From assembly GCF_900100765.1 (NCBI RefSeq), contig NZ_FNFO01000003.1, forward strand, positions 533,348 to 597,347: a DNA stretch of 64,000 nt. Reading direction: 5' to 3'. The notes under the pieces are model-generated. The model worked only from the letters and a program-made list of their open reading frames with translations. It searched no databases and was not told the origin of the DNA. This DNA is from Catalinimonas alkaloidigena (lineage in GTDB: Bacteria; Bacteroidota; Bacteroidia; Cytophagales; Flexibacteraceae). A program made the translations under genes and the position numbers. This document shows, in pieces, positions 23,351 through 32,430 of the stretch (its first letter is position 1; each line of letters opens with the position of its first letter).

Positions 23351-25279
23351 ATGAAACGCTCTTTTTCACTTCTGCTGCTTCCGCTCGCCCTGCTGGCGTG
23401 CGTCGATACGTCGCAACGTACCAGTTCGGCCCCTGCCCGGGCCGTCAAACAGTACACCATTGAACAGTTCATGGACAATGAAAAGATTGCCGGTAGTTCG
23501 TTTTCGCCCGATCAGACCAAAATCCTTTATTCGAGCAACCGTTCGGGTATTTGGAATGCGTACAGCCTGCCGGTCGCGGGCGGCGAACCGACGGCCCTTA
23601 CGCAATCGGACAGTAATTCGATTTATGCCATCGCTTATTTTCCCGAGGACGAACGGTTGTTGTTTTCGTCCGATCAGGGCGGTAACGAAATCAACCACAT
23701 CTACCTGCTCGACACCAACGGCACCGCCCGTGACCTGACGCCCGGCGAACAGGCCAAAGCGTCGTTTTACGGGTGGAGTCACGATCGTCAGAGTTTCTTC
23801 TTCGGCTCCAACCGACGCGATCCACAGTTTTTCGACGTGTACGAAGTGCCCGTCGCGACGCTGGAGCCCAGCCTGTTTTACGAAAACAAAGACGGACTGG
23901 ACCTGGCCGACATTTCGCCGGACAAGCGTTACATCGTATTGACGAAGTCGATCACCACTAGCAACAACGAAATGTACCTGGTGGACCGACAGACGGGTCA
24001 GCAGACGCACCTTTCGCCCCACGAAGGCAACGCCACCTACAGCCCCGCCTACTTCAGCCTCGACAGCCAGACCCTCTATTACCTGACTGACGAGAAGGGC
24101 GAGTTCAGTACGCTGCGCCGGTACGATCTGGCCAGCGGCGAGCACCGCGACGAACTGGCTTACGATTGGGACATCATGTACGCGTATTTGTCGCACGGGG
24201 GTAAGTACCGCGTAGTCGGCGTGAACGACGATGCCCGTAACGTCATTCATGTTTTCGACCAGGAAAATGACGGAAAAGAGATTGATTTTCCGGATGTGGA
24301 AGGCGGCGACGTTACGTCCGTCAACATCGCGCCGAACGAAGACCTGATGACGTTTTACGTAGGCAGCTCCAAGTCGCCCAGCGATCTGTATGTCTACAAC
24401 TTTGCGACCGGCGAACACCGGCAGCTAACCCACACCTTGAATGCGGCCATCGACCCTGACGACCTGGTGGAGGGCGAAGTGGTGCGGTATGCCTCGTTCG
24501 ACGGCACCAAAATTCCGGCATTGCTCTACAAACCCCATCAGGCCTCGGCCGACAGCCTGTCGCCGGCGCTGGTCTGGGTGCACGGCGGCCCCGGCGGGCA
24601 GTCGCGGCTGGGATATTCGCCACTGTTGCAGTACCTGACCAACCAGGGCTATACCGTGCTGGCCGTCAACAACCGGGGCAGCAGCGGCTACGGCAAAACG
24701 TTTTTCCAGATGGACGATCAGAAACACGGCACCGAAGACCTACAGGATTGCATCTGGGGAAAGAAGTACCTGGCCGAAACCCAGTATGTCGATTCCAGCA
24801 AGATTGGCATCATTGGCGGTTCGTACGGCGGTTACATGGTGCTGGCGGCGCTGGCGTTTCAGCCCCAGGCATTCGACGTGGGCGTCGACATTTTCGGTGT
24901 GGCCAACTGGCTCCGTACGCTGAAGAGCATTCCGCCGTGGTGGGGCTCGTTCCGCGATGCGCTGTACGCCGAAATGGGTAACCCGGAAACCGATTCGGTG
25001 GCGCTGTACAACAAATCGCCGCTGTTCCACGCGCAGAACATCGAGAAACCGCTGATGGTGTTGCAGGGGGCCAACGACCCACGCGTCCTGAAAGTAGAAT
25101 CGGATGAGATTGTGGCGGCCGCCAAGTCCAACGGAGTCCCGGTCGATTACGTTGTGTTCGACGACGAGGGACACGGCTTCGCAAAGAAAGAGAACGAGAT
25201 TAAGGGCTATACCGCGATTGTAGCGTTTCTGGATCAATACCTCAAAAACGCACCGGAGGCAGAAGTCAATCTTCCATGA
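23351..25279 (+). CDS. S9 family (prolyl oligopeptidase-type) peptidase lipoprotein
   Basis: This 642-residue protein has a lipoprotein signal with lipobox LALLAC (Cys17), so it is probably membrane-anchored in the periplasm or outer membrane. The start is set where the signal peptide begins (MKRSFSLLLL). Residues 60-390 form a beta-propeller of WD40/TolB type (FSPDQTKILYSSNRSGIWNA). The alpha/beta-hydrolase part carries the nucleophile in GGSYGGYM (Ser491), Asp in GANDPRV and His in DEGHGF. It should remove dipeptides or cut short peptides. It is monocistronic, with a terminator behind. Confidence 0.95.
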   Translation: MKRSFSLLLLPLALLACVDTSQRTSSAPARAVKQYTIEQFMDNEKIAGSSFSPDQTKILYSSNRSGIWNAYSLPVAGGEPTALTQSDSNSIYAIAYFPEDERLLFSSDQGGNEINHIYLLDTNGTARDLTPGEQAKASFYGWSHDRQSFFFGSNRRDPQFFDVYEVPVATLEPSLFYENKDGLDLADISPDKRYIVLTKSITTSNNEMYLVDRQTGQQTHLSPHEGNATYSPAYFSLDSQTLYYLTDEKGEFSTLRRYDLASGEHRDELAYDWDIMYAYLSHGGKYRVVGVNDDARNVIHVFDQENDGKEIDFPDVEGGDVTSVNIAPNEDLMTFYVGSSKSPSDLYVYNFATGEHRQLTHTLNAAIDPDDLVEGEVVRYASFDGTKIPALLYKPHQASADSLSPALVWVHGGPGGQSRLGYSPLLQYLTNQGYTVLAVNNRGSSGYGKTFFQMDDQKHGTEDLQDCIWGKKYLAETQYVDSSKIGIIGGSYGGYMVLAALAFQPQAFDVGVDIFGVANWLRTLKSIPPWWGSFRDALYAEMGNPETDSVALYNKSPLFHAQNIEKPLMVLQGANDPRVLKVESDEIVAAAKSNGVPVDYVVFDDEGHGFAKKENEIKGYTAIVAFLDQYLKNAPEAEVNLP

Positions 25280-25290
25280 AGACAGGCACG

Positions 25291-25329
25291 AAAAAACCCG
25301 AACGGCACACGCACCGTTCGGGTCTCTCT
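25291..25329. terminator. Bidirectional terminator
   Basis: CCCGAACGG (25297-25305) and CCGTTCGGG (25314-25322) form a perfect 9-bp stem with an eight-base loop, with six A before it and a T-rich stretch after. It serves the converging S9 peptidase and ferritin-like genes. Confidence 0.9.
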
Positions 25330-25370
25330 TCATAAACCACTTAACCTATAAACTGAAGAAAACTGCGTAG

Positions 25371-26171
25371 TTAGGCTTTTAAAAACAGTGAAGCAATGGT
25401 CGTTACTTCGTCTTTCGTAAGCGGCTCGTCGTAGGCTTCGGTAACCGCATCCGCCCCGACGGAGGTGATCGAAACGGCATCAACCCCGCCCTGCATTACG
25501 TTGTCTTCGCCGTTGTAAACAGCCTGCGTTTCGGCGGGCATCCCGGTGCCGCGTTGGTCTTGCGTAATCCAGCCCATTAACCCGCGAATGCGACGGACCT
25601 CTGATGCATGGCGCGCCTCGACCGAGTGAATCTGGAGCGCTGCTTTCAACACGTCGCTCGCACCGAGCAGGTTGCCTGCCTGCCCTTTGTAAGCCCGCAC
25701 GCCTGTGTCCTCAAATGCCTGTGAGAGCGCCAGGAACTGATCGTAACTCCCGAATGGGTCAAACGTACCGCTCACGGTGAAATCGAAGGTAGGCTTGTCG
25801 ATGGGCGTTCCGCCTGCGCCGCTGATGGCCGTTTTTAGAAATTCGACGTGAGCGGCTTCGTGTTTACTAATCTGGGCGAAGACCATCTCAGCATCCGATC
25901 CGGCGGGAATCACGCCGGCGTCCAGTCCCATCAGGTAGTACTCGTTTTCCAGGTATTCGAGCAAGAGGGCAAAATTCAGGACCTCAACAGGATTGGCCAT
26001 CGACTGTGCCCGGGCCGGGCTGGAAGCCAGCGCAGCCAATCCGAAGGGAACCGCCGCCAGCAGCGATTTGGCGCCTAAGTCGCCAAACATCCGAAAAGCA
26101 TCGCGCCGTGAAGTCGCTTTTTTAGGATCGATGTCCAGTTGAAACTGGTCGATGATATGGAAGATATTCAT
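25371..26171 (-). CDS. Exported ferritin-like domain protein (second of tandem pair)
   Basis: The 266 residues have a Tat-like leader (SRRDAFRMFGDLGAKSLLAA, then a processing site near SPARAQS) and a Ferritin_2-type four-helix domain. Likely diiron ligands sit in LLEYLENEYY, SKHEAAHVEFL, QAFEDTGVRAY and HSVEARHASEV, matching the ExxH pattern. A C-terminal region ends in EPLTKDEVTTIASLFLKA. The gene lies 23 bp after a paralogue with the same layout. Related exported proteins are linked to desiccation or oxidative stress in some bacteria (family knowledge, not specific). Iron binding and peroxide removal are plausible. Confidence 0.92.
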   Translation of the reverse strand: MNIFHIIDQFQLDIDPKKATSRRDAFRMFGDLGAKSLLAAVPFGLAALASSPARAQSMANPVEVLNFALLLEYLENEYYLMGLDAGVIPAGSDAEMVFAQISKHEAAHVEFLKTAISGAGGTPIDKPTFDFTVSGTFDPFGSYDQFLALSQAFEDTGVRAYKGQAGNLLGASDVLKAALQIHSVEARHASEVRRIRGLMGWITQDQRGTGMPAETQAVYNGEDNVMQGGVDAVSITSVGADAVTEAYDEPLTKDEVTTIASLFLKA

Positions 26172-26194
26172 ATGATTCGTGTTAAAGGTTAAGG

Positions 26195-26893
26195 TTACGA
26201 AGGCAGGTTGCTGCCGCTGACGGGGGTTGTTAGATAAGCCGCAGCCGCCATCAGCACATCGGTCGGCGCCGTAGCCCGGTCCAGCCCGTTGCTGTCCACC
26301 ACGTCGTCGCCCGCAAACGCCTTGGCATTTGTGCCGATCAGTTGGCGAATGGCGGCAGCATGACGCGCCTCTACTGAAACGATTTTACCCGCCAGCAGCA
26401 GATAATCGACGTTCTGGATCAGGTTTCCGGCTCCGTTGTAAGCCGCCACACCCAGGTCTTCAAAGGTCTGCGCCGCCATCAATACGCTGGCGCGATCGCT
26501 GAAATCGATGCTACTGAAGTCGACCTCCAGCGCCTGGATGGCATCCGATCCCAAGGCCGCTTTGAAAAAGTCGCGGTGCGCCACTTCGTGCTTCTGCAGC
26601 GCCTCCATAATTTTGCCTTCTTCACTCGAAATGCCTCCGTACGGAGAAGCCATTACGGCGGTGTAGAAAGCCGCTTCGAGTTGTTCCAGGGCATACGCGT
26701 AATTCAAGATTCCCACGTCGCCGCTGCCCAGGTCTACCGCATCGGCCGGAGGGGTCGGCATAGGATCGTCGTTTTTGTCACAACCCGCCAGGATCAGGCC
26801 GGTCGTAGCCAGGGCGATGCCGCTGGTGGCCAGAAAATTTCGACGGGACGTACTTTTCCCGAAGCCTTGTGCAGGCTTTATCAACTTTGACAT
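26195..26893 (-). CDS. Exported ferritin-like domain lipoprotein (first of tandem pair)
   Basis: The 232 residues start at MSKLIKPAQGF. Upstream codons are open but add no family sequence. The leader combines a twin-arginine motif (SRRNFLATSG) and a lipobox (LILAGC), so it appears to be a Tat-exported lipoprotein. The four-helix domain keeps the diiron ligands: ALEQLEAAFYTAV, QKHEVAHRDFFKA, QTFEDLGVAAYN and SVEARHAAAIRQL. It is paralogous to the following gene, and the two are probably co-transcribed. A folded, cofactor-loaded protein would explain the use of Tat. Confidence 0.92.
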   Translation of the reverse strand: MSKLIKPAQGFGKSTSRRNFLATSGIALATTGLILAGCDKNDDPMPTPPADAVDLGSGDVGILNYAYALEQLEAAFYTAVMASPYGGISSEEGKIMEALQKHEVAHRDFFKAALGSDAIQALEVDFSSIDFSDRASVLMAAQTFEDLGVAAYNGAGNLIQNVDYLLLAGKIVSVEARHAAAIRQLIGTNAKAFAGDDVVDSNGLDRATAPTDVLMAAAAYLTTPVSGSNLPS

Positions 26894-27124
26894 ACGTTTT
26901 TCGTTTTTGAGAAAAAAATCTACCCGTGTGTGTTGTATTTTTTGCTTCGGTGCGGGGTAGTACTTCACCCGTAAGCTGGCATACCTACGGCAGGGAAGGG
27001 TAGTCCGGATTTTTTGCGGGATATTTTCTTACTTTAAGCAACTCCGATGCCCAGCCTCGCGTCCAGAAATCTGACAGAAAAGGCGGCCATCCCCCTGAAT
27101 GATCGTCTTTAGCGCCTCCCTGTC

Positions 27125-27442
27125 ATGAAAGGAATTCAAGTACACATGCCCCACATGCGCGTGGCGGGAATGGCCCTCTGGCCGTTTATTCTGCTCCGCC
27201 CGGCCCGCCCAACGGCCCGCCTGATTAACCACGAGCGCATCCACTTGCGGCAGCAGTTGGAGTTGCTGGTCATTCCTTTTTACGTGTGGTATGTCGCCGA
27301 ATACGGGTGGTACCGGTGGAAGGGGCTGCCGCACGGCGCGGCGTACCGGCGGATTAGTTTCGAGCGCGAAGCGTATGCCCACGAGTCGGATCTGCACTTC
27401 CTAAAAAAACGCCCCCTCTGGCATTTCAGGCGGTATTTGTAA
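27125..27442 (+). CDS. Small protein with HExxH zinc motif
   Basis: This 105-residue protein carries HERIHLRQQLELLVIPFYVW near its middle. HERIH fits HExxH, and a possible third ligand Glu lies downstream in SFEREAYAHESD. A hydrophobic stretch before the motif (VAGMALWPFILL) and the segment LLVIPFYVWYVAEY suggest membrane association. It looks like a minimal zincin core rather than a fragment: it begins at ATG, ends at TAA and is compact. I recall similar unnamed proteins in Bacteroidota. Activity unproven. It converges on recO. Confidence 0.75.
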   Translation: MKGIQVHMPHMRVAGMALWPFILLRPARPTARLINHERIHLRQQLELLVIPFYVWYVAEYGWYRWKGLPHGAAYRRISFEREAYAHESDLHFLKKRPLWHFRRYL

Positions 27443-27492
27443 TCCGCAGAGAAGCTAAGTAGTGATATTCAGGATATACGATCAGTGGGGTT

Positions 27493-28194
27493 TTACCGCA
27501 TGGTTTCCTGGAGAACCGTCAGCGACCGGATTTCGCCAAAATTGGCGACGTGCAAGTCGTAAAATTTCATGACGTGCTCGAGGAGGCTGCGCCGGATCGT
27601 ATTGGAAACCGGGATGTGAGTTTCGTAAGATCGGCTCTGCAAAAGCGCGTTCAGCGCGGTTTCTTCGGCGGGGTCGATGATCTGCCGCCACCCGGCGGTA
27701 TCGAACAGTTGACTGTAGAGATCGCCGGCCGACGACGGCATAAATCCCAGAAAACGGCTCAGCCCGAGCAGAAACTGCAGGTGAAAGTTGCCGTAGTGGT
27801 CGGGCATGACATCGAACTGATAGAGACTTTCGAGCAGAAAGCGAAACAAGTCCGGATTGGGGGTTTCTTCGCGCACCGATTTGCTCAGTACCTCGGCCAG
27901 AAAAAGTGCGATGCCCGACTTACGGAAATCGTAGGGAATGGACGTATAGGGCTGGAGACAGCGCACCTCCGAAATGCGGTGCAGGTCAGCACCGGGCCGA
28001 TAGTAAATGACCAGATTGACGATGGTGAGCGGCTGGAACAACGCAGTGCGCGGCCCTGCACTGCGGCTACTTTTCCGCACGCCGTTCATCAAGAACGATT
28101 GTAGCCCGAAGTCTTCCGTATAGATGCGGCTGATTACCGACGATTCCCGGTAGTTCAGGTAGTTGAAGACGATGCCCTGTGTTTTTTCCAGCAT
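27493..28194 (-). CDS. recO: DNA repair protein RecO
   Basis: The 233 residues open with the OB-fold hallmark KTQGIVFNYLNYRESSVISR and IYTEDFGLQSFLMNGVRKS, followed by the helical domain (LFQPLTIVNLVIYYRPG, ALFLAEVLSKSVREE). RecO anneals SSB-coated DNA and with RecR loads RecA. The zinc-finger cysteines found in some RecO proteins are absent. Its start overlaps the porZ-like stop by one base (TAATG), so it is translationally coupled to that gene. Confidence 0.93.
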   Translation of the reverse strand: MLEKTQGIVFNYLNYRESSVISRIYTEDFGLQSFLMNGVRKSSRSAGPRTALFQPLTIVNLVIYYRPGADLHRISEVRCLQPYTSIPYDFRKSGIALFLAEVLSKSVREETPNPDLFRFLLESLYQFDVMPDHYGNFHLQFLLGLSRFLGFMPSSAGDLYSQLFDTAGWRQIIDPAEETALNALLQSRSYETHIPVSNTIRRSLLEHVMKFYDLHVANFGEIRSLTVLQETMR

Positions 28195-30470
28195 TATTCG
28201 ACCAACGCGATTTTTGTCACCAGACCGTCCATTCCGTCTTCGGAAGCACTGAATACCAGATAGATTCCCGGACTGGCCCGGCGCCCGTTGTAGTCGAAGC
28301 CGTTCCAGGCCGCGGCCCCACCGATGGCCTGGGTCTCGTAAACGAGTTTGCCAGAAATGTCGGTAATTTTTACAGAGGCATTGCGGGCTAATCCCGAAAT
28401 GGTGATCTGCCCGCTGTAGTTGGGTGGCACCGGGTTCGGAAACACCAACGCATTGCTGTGCGTGGCTTCGGCTGCGGTACCCACGGCGCGGTAAGAAATT
28501 ACACCTTCCTCTTGAGCGATGAACACTTCGCCCGTTACGTCGTTGATGGTCAGGTCCAGGATTTCGTTAGAAGCCAGCGGACTGTTTGCCGTAGTAAAAT
28601 GCGCCACTTCTTCGTTTTCGCTACCGGCAATGAGAAAAAGTCCACTACGGGTCCCAATCCACTTTCGGTTGCCGCCATCAATGGCCAGCGCCGTGATCTC
28701 CGCGTCTCTCAACAGATACTCGGCCTCTGTTGCGCTGACTCGCACGCGCGGACGCTCCGCCTGAATGTCGGTATCGAAAGCTTCGTACGTATTGTAAAAT
28801 ACACCCAAGCCTGCGCTGGTACCCACCCAGATCAAGCCATCCTGATCTTTTGCCATCGCGAGCACTTCGTTGCTCGGCAGTCCGTTCCGATCCATCGTCA
28901 GGACACGGCTGCGGTTTTGTTGATCGTCGAACACGACCACACTACCACCCCACAGGCGCACCCACTTGAACCCATTATCGTCGATAAGTAGGTTGCGTGG
29001 CCCACGCGGCCCTAACTCCTGAGAAGTCAGTCGCATATCAAAGGCTTCCCATGTCCCGTCCTGTCGTTTTACGTGCAGCGGCCGGTTGGGCGCAAAGGCA
29101 TTGGTAAGCCACACGTCGCCCTGCGGATCGACGGCTACCCCTACTACTCGTGGCCACACATTGCGCGTCAGCGTACTGTTCTGATCCGTCCACAATTGCA
29201 TGTTGCTGTCGGGCGCAATGTCGAGCAGACCGTTGGTATAAGAGGCGACGTAATAATGTCCATCTACAGGATTATAGGCAGCATCCACCGCATTGACAAA
29301 GGTGTAGGGGATGCTACCGTTCCGGTTAGAATACGACTGCCAACGGCCATTCTCGAAAATTGAGAAGCCCGCATTCTGGTTAGCAGGTTGCGAAGAGGGG
29401 GTGTAGCCTCCGTGCAGTATGGTTACTTGGTTGTTATAGCTGTACAGCTTGAAAGCTGTCATAGCAATTGGGCCTGCGGGCAGATAGCTAACCGCCTCGC
29501 CCGGCGCACACGAAGCAAACAATCCCTGATTAGCATCGGCTGTCCAGAGGCAACCCTGATCGTCAAGAACGGCATCTTGCACGAACGTCCCCACTGAACG
29601 CCGCTGAACACTACGCTGAACAGGGTTGAACACCATGGCCTCCCCTAAACTTGAGAACACGACCTGATCGTCACTAACGCTGACATCCGTGTTGTAATTC
29701 TGGTCTACATACGGTGAAACCACCTGCCACCTGTCGCCTGTGAATTGGTAGACATAGCTGTAGAAAAAGTACGTTTTGCCTTCAAGGGTTGCTAAATGCA
29801 CCACTTTGTCGGTCGTGATGTGAGGCGCGCCACTATCGGCAGCGAACCAGTTCTCGCTGTTTAACAGGTTGTCCTGAAGGCGACCAGCCTGGAACCCCTC
29901 CCGTGTAAAAACGAGCAACAGTTCGTCGTTGTACACTGCACAGCTGAACACCTCGGCGCTTACACCGTTGGACATCCGAAACGTATAGTTTTCGCGAATT
30001 TCAGCCCGTTCCAGATCAACAACGGCTACGCCGAATCCGCCGGAGACGTAGGCGAACTTACCGTAAAGGTGGATCTGATTGATGGCTCGCCCCCCGACGA
30101 CCGATTCCGATCTGGCAATGGCGTTAATGTTGATGATTTCGTTCCCTCCTTTGATCAGGTCGATGTTGCCACTGGCGTAGGCCACCACCACCACATCAAG
30201 GTCTTTGTGGTATTTTAGGTCGGTAATGTCCACCCCGGTGAATCCGTCGATTCGCGAAAGCGGGTGAAAACTGTTGTCCTCCAGATCGACGTAGAAGAAG
30301 GCCCCGCGTGCAGCCGCGTAGATACGCGACCCCGCACTGACCACATCGGTCAGGGATTGGTAAGATTGGTGCGTACGCCACGTTCCGACCGGAATGTTAC
30401 CGGTCGATTGCGCCTGTGCCAGGAACGGAAAACTGCAAAAAAGCGAGAAGAAGAGAAAGAATGATCGCAT
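28194..30470 (-). CDS. porZ: PorZ-like two-propeller protein with T9SS C-terminal domain
   Basis: This 758-residue protein has a signal peptide (LFFSLFCSFPFLAQAQ). The N-terminal part matches the PorZ propeller: GTWRTHQSYQSLTDVV, LSRIDGFTGVDITDLKYH, VVAYASGNIDLI and a GKFAYVSGGFGVAVVDLE block. A second propeller resembles two-component-regulator repeats (GLIWVGTSAGLGVFYN). The last 85 residues are a type IX C-terminal domain (VFPNPVPPNYSGQITISG, ITDISGKLVYET, ASPGIYLVF). In Porphyromonas, PorZ belongs to the cell-surface attachment complex that delivers anionic LPS to the sortase PorU. The gene sits between tdk and recO, with 22 bp to tdk and an overlap with recO. Confidence 0.85.
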   Translation of the reverse strand: MRSFFLFFSLFCSFPFLAQAQSTGNIPVGTWRTHQSYQSLTDVVSAGSRIYAAARGAFFYVDLEDNSFHPLSRIDGFTGVDITDLKYHKDLDVVVVAYASGNIDLIKGGNEIININAIARSESVVGGRAINQIHLYGKFAYVSGGFGVAVVDLERAEIRENYTFRMSNGVSAEVFSCAVYNDELLLVFTREGFQAGRLQDNLLNSENWFAADSGAPHITTDKVVHLATLEGKTYFFYSYVYQFTGDRWQVVSPYVDQNYNTDVSVSDDQVVFSSLGEAMVFNPVQRSVQRRSVGTFVQDAVLDDQGCLWTADANQGLFASCAPGEAVSYLPAGPIAMTAFKLYSYNNQVTILHGGYTPSSQPANQNAGFSIFENGRWQSYSNRNGSIPYTFVNAVDAAYNPVDGHYYVASYTNGLLDIAPDSNMQLWTDQNSTLTRNVWPRVVGVAVDPQGDVWLTNAFAPNRPLHVKRQDGTWEAFDMRLTSQELGPRGPRNLLIDDNGFKWVRLWGGSVVVFDDQQNRSRVLTMDRNGLPSNEVLAMAKDQDGLIWVGTSAGLGVFYNTYEAFDTDIQAERPRVRVSATEAEYLLRDAEITALAIDGGNRKWIGTRSGLFLIAGSENEEVAHFTTANSPLASNEILDLTINDVTGEVFIAQEEGVISYRAVGTAAEATHSNALVFPNPVPPNYSGQITISGLARNASVKITDISGKLVYETQAIGGAAAWNGFDYNGRRASPGIYLVFSASEDGMDGLVTKIALVE

Positions 30471-30492
30471 GGCGGATGAAGAGCCCAGAACG

Positions 30493-31128
30493 TTAACGTC
30501 GATTTTCGCGAATTCGTGCTTCCTCGGTATGATGCCGGTAACGCATTCCTTCTAAAAAACAACGCCGACAGCGCGCTTCGTACAACTCTTTTTCGCCCAA
30601 CAACAACTGCTCGTTGGTGTCGACCAGCCGAAAAGAGTAGGAGGCCACCGCGCCGCACACCATGCAGATGGCATGCACCTTGGTCACAAACTCGGCCACG
30701 GCCATCAGGGCCGGCATGGCCCCAAACGGATGGCCCTCAAAGTCCATGTCAAGCCCCGCCACAATGACCCGTTTGTTCTGGTTAGCCAGCTGCACACACA
30801 CGTCAACAAGGTCGTCTTCAAAAAATTGCGCCTCGTCGATGCCCACCACTTCGGCGCTTTCGGCCAGTGCCAGGATATCCGAGGCGTGCCCCACGGTGAT
30901 GGATTGCAGCGCATTTTCGTTGTGCGACACAATCTGCTCTTCGTGGTAGCGCGTGTCGATGGCCGGCTTAAAAATCTGCAGGGGCTGCCGGGCCAAGGCC
31001 GCACGCTTCATCCGCCGGATCAGCTCTTCGGTCTTACCGGAAAACATAGACCCACAGATGACCTCAATCCACCCGACTTTCAGGCTTCCTTCATGATCAC
31101 GTTCGGAGAAATGAGGCTCTATAAACAT
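30493..31128 (-). CDS. tdk: Thymidine kinase
   Basis: This 211-residue type II thymidine kinase phosphorylates thymidine for salvage. The P loop is GSMFSGKTEELIRR, the Walker B-like motif VVGIDEAQFF, and the lasso holds the structural zinc site (CMVCGAVASYSFR and CRRCF). The start at MFIEPHFSERD gives an N-terminal extension of about 18 residues before the usual VGWIEVICG. It is first of a tdk-porZ-recO unit. Confidence 0.95.
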   Translation of the reverse strand: MFIEPHFSERDHEGSLKVGWIEVICGSMFSGKTEELIRRMKRAALARQPLQIFKPAIDTRYHEEQIVSHNENALQSITVGHASDILALAESAEVVGIDEAQFFEDDLVDVCVQLANQNKRVIVAGLDMDFEGHPFGAMPALMAVAEFVTKVHAICMVCGAVASYSFRLVDTNEQLLLGEKELYEARCRRCFLEGMRYRHHTEEARIRENRR

Positions 31129-31242
31129 CGGCGTCAGCTGCTAAAATGAAATGCGTTTTTCTTCGTTATGTACAAAGGAGGAACTGTGGCAAATTACACA
31201 AATCCGTGGTGTTTCTGGACGTTTAGTTGATTCTGCAATTCC

Positions 31243-31274
31243 GTTGTGGTTCAGCGTACAGATCACTAACTTTG
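31243..31274 (+). promoter_or_regulatory. Probable promoter of the unknown gene at 31311
   Basis: TAACTTTG at 31267-31274 matches the Bacteroidota -7 element, with GTTG (31243-31246) 20 bases upstream as an imperfect -33 element. Confidence 0.5.
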
Positions 31275-31310
31275 AATAAATTTTAGCCTACAAAAGAACT
31301 AAATCTCGGC

Positions 31311-32429
31311 ATGGAGACCAAACTTAATCCGCAGGCGCTTGAGGCTTATGCGCAGTCGTTTCTGGAACGGCTGTCTCCGCCTTTTTTCCAATTCCGTGAC
31401 CGTATTTCAGGCGACCAGATTTTGGAGTTTACTCCCATCCGACAGGTCAACCTTTTTGTCCTGAAAACCCTTTTTGCCCGCTGGAAGGAAGAGGCCGAGC
31501 GTCTCCGGAGCCCTTTTTTCGACTACCAGCATCCTGAAGTCCAGCAAGCCCTGAACGACTTTATGGATCAGCTTTCGCAACATATTTCTGTAGCGCAGGG
31601 CGATTTCGAGCCTTTGTTACGCCAGTCCATCATCGACGCGCTGCGGTTAGGCCTTACACCCCTCGATTACTTCAAGGACGAAGTGACGCAGCAAAACGTC
31701 AGATTTGTGCACGCCGATTCGCTCAAACAGCTACGCCGTTACATCGATTACAACCGCGTGGTTTTGCAGGAGGTGATCAGCGAACTGGAGTCGGGTTACA
31801 CCAAACAGGCCCCGGCAGGCGAAATCAAACTTTATTTTCACAAAGCTGGCATTCGGCACGATCGCCAGTTGACCAGTATGCAACAGGTACTGAGCGAGTT
31901 CAGCGCTGTGCTGCCGTTGCGCGAAGACGACATCGTGATCACTTCCGAGGTACGCGAAGCAGTTCGCCCAGGAGGTCGGCGCGAGCCTGCCGCTCCATCG
32001 TTCGCAAGCCATCAGCCCAATCCGCAATTAAAACCCCTGTCTGCCGACGTAGGACTGGCCACGGAGCCGGATCAGGCGCCAGACAAAGTCCCGCTGAACG
32101 CACGGTTTGTGCGCGAACCGCAGCCGACGCTGAACGATCGCCTGCGCAAAGAAGCGCCAGCGCGCACGCTCCTCGACGAACATCAGCAGAAAAAAGTAGA
32201 TAACATTCGCAACGCCATTCCGCTCAACCAGCGCTATGCCTTCATTAACGAACTGTTCAAGGGCGATAATGTTAAATGGAGCATGGCACTGCAGGAGCTG
32301 GAAGGAAGTCAGTCGTACGACGAGGCGCTTTCGATGCTGGACCAGAAGTGGGCACTTGAATACGGCTGGCAAAACGACAACGAGCACGTGATGGCGCTTC
32401 GGGAAATTGTCCGCCGAAAATTTGCATAG
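31311..32429 (+). CDS. Conserved-looking cytoplasmic protein of unknown function
   Basis: The 372 residues have no signal peptide or membrane segment. Residues 1-200 are helical and charged (PPFFQFRDRISGDQILEFTP, RQVNLFVLKTLFARWKEEAE). A variable Pro-rich middle runs from about 210 to 280. The last 70 residues (NIRNAIPLNQRYAFINELFK through EALSMLDQKW) resemble a segment I recall at the C-termini of uncharacterised Bacteroidota proteins, with the core pattern INDRYRFINELF. It stops one base before the UbiA start, so the two are co-translated. A role in regulating or assisting the prenyltransferase is possible but unproven. Confidence 0.8.
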   Translation: METKLNPQALEAYAQSFLERLSPPFFQFRDRISGDQILEFTPIRQVNLFVLKTLFARWKEEAERLRSPFFDYQHPEVQQALNDFMDQLSQHISVAQGDFEPLLRQSIIDALRLGLTPLDYFKDEVTQQNVRFVHADSLKQLRRYIDYNRVVLQEVISELESGYTKQAPAGEIKLYFHKAGIRHDRQLTSMQQVLSEFSAVLPLREDDIVITSEVREAVRPGGRREPAAPSFASHQPNPQLKPLSADVGLATEPDQAPDKVPLNARFVREPQPTLNDRLRKEAPARTLLDEHQQKKVDNIRNAIPLNQRYAFINELFKGDNVKWSMALQELEGSQSYDEALSMLDQKWALEYGWQNDNEHVMALREIVRRKFA

Positions 32430-32430
32430 T

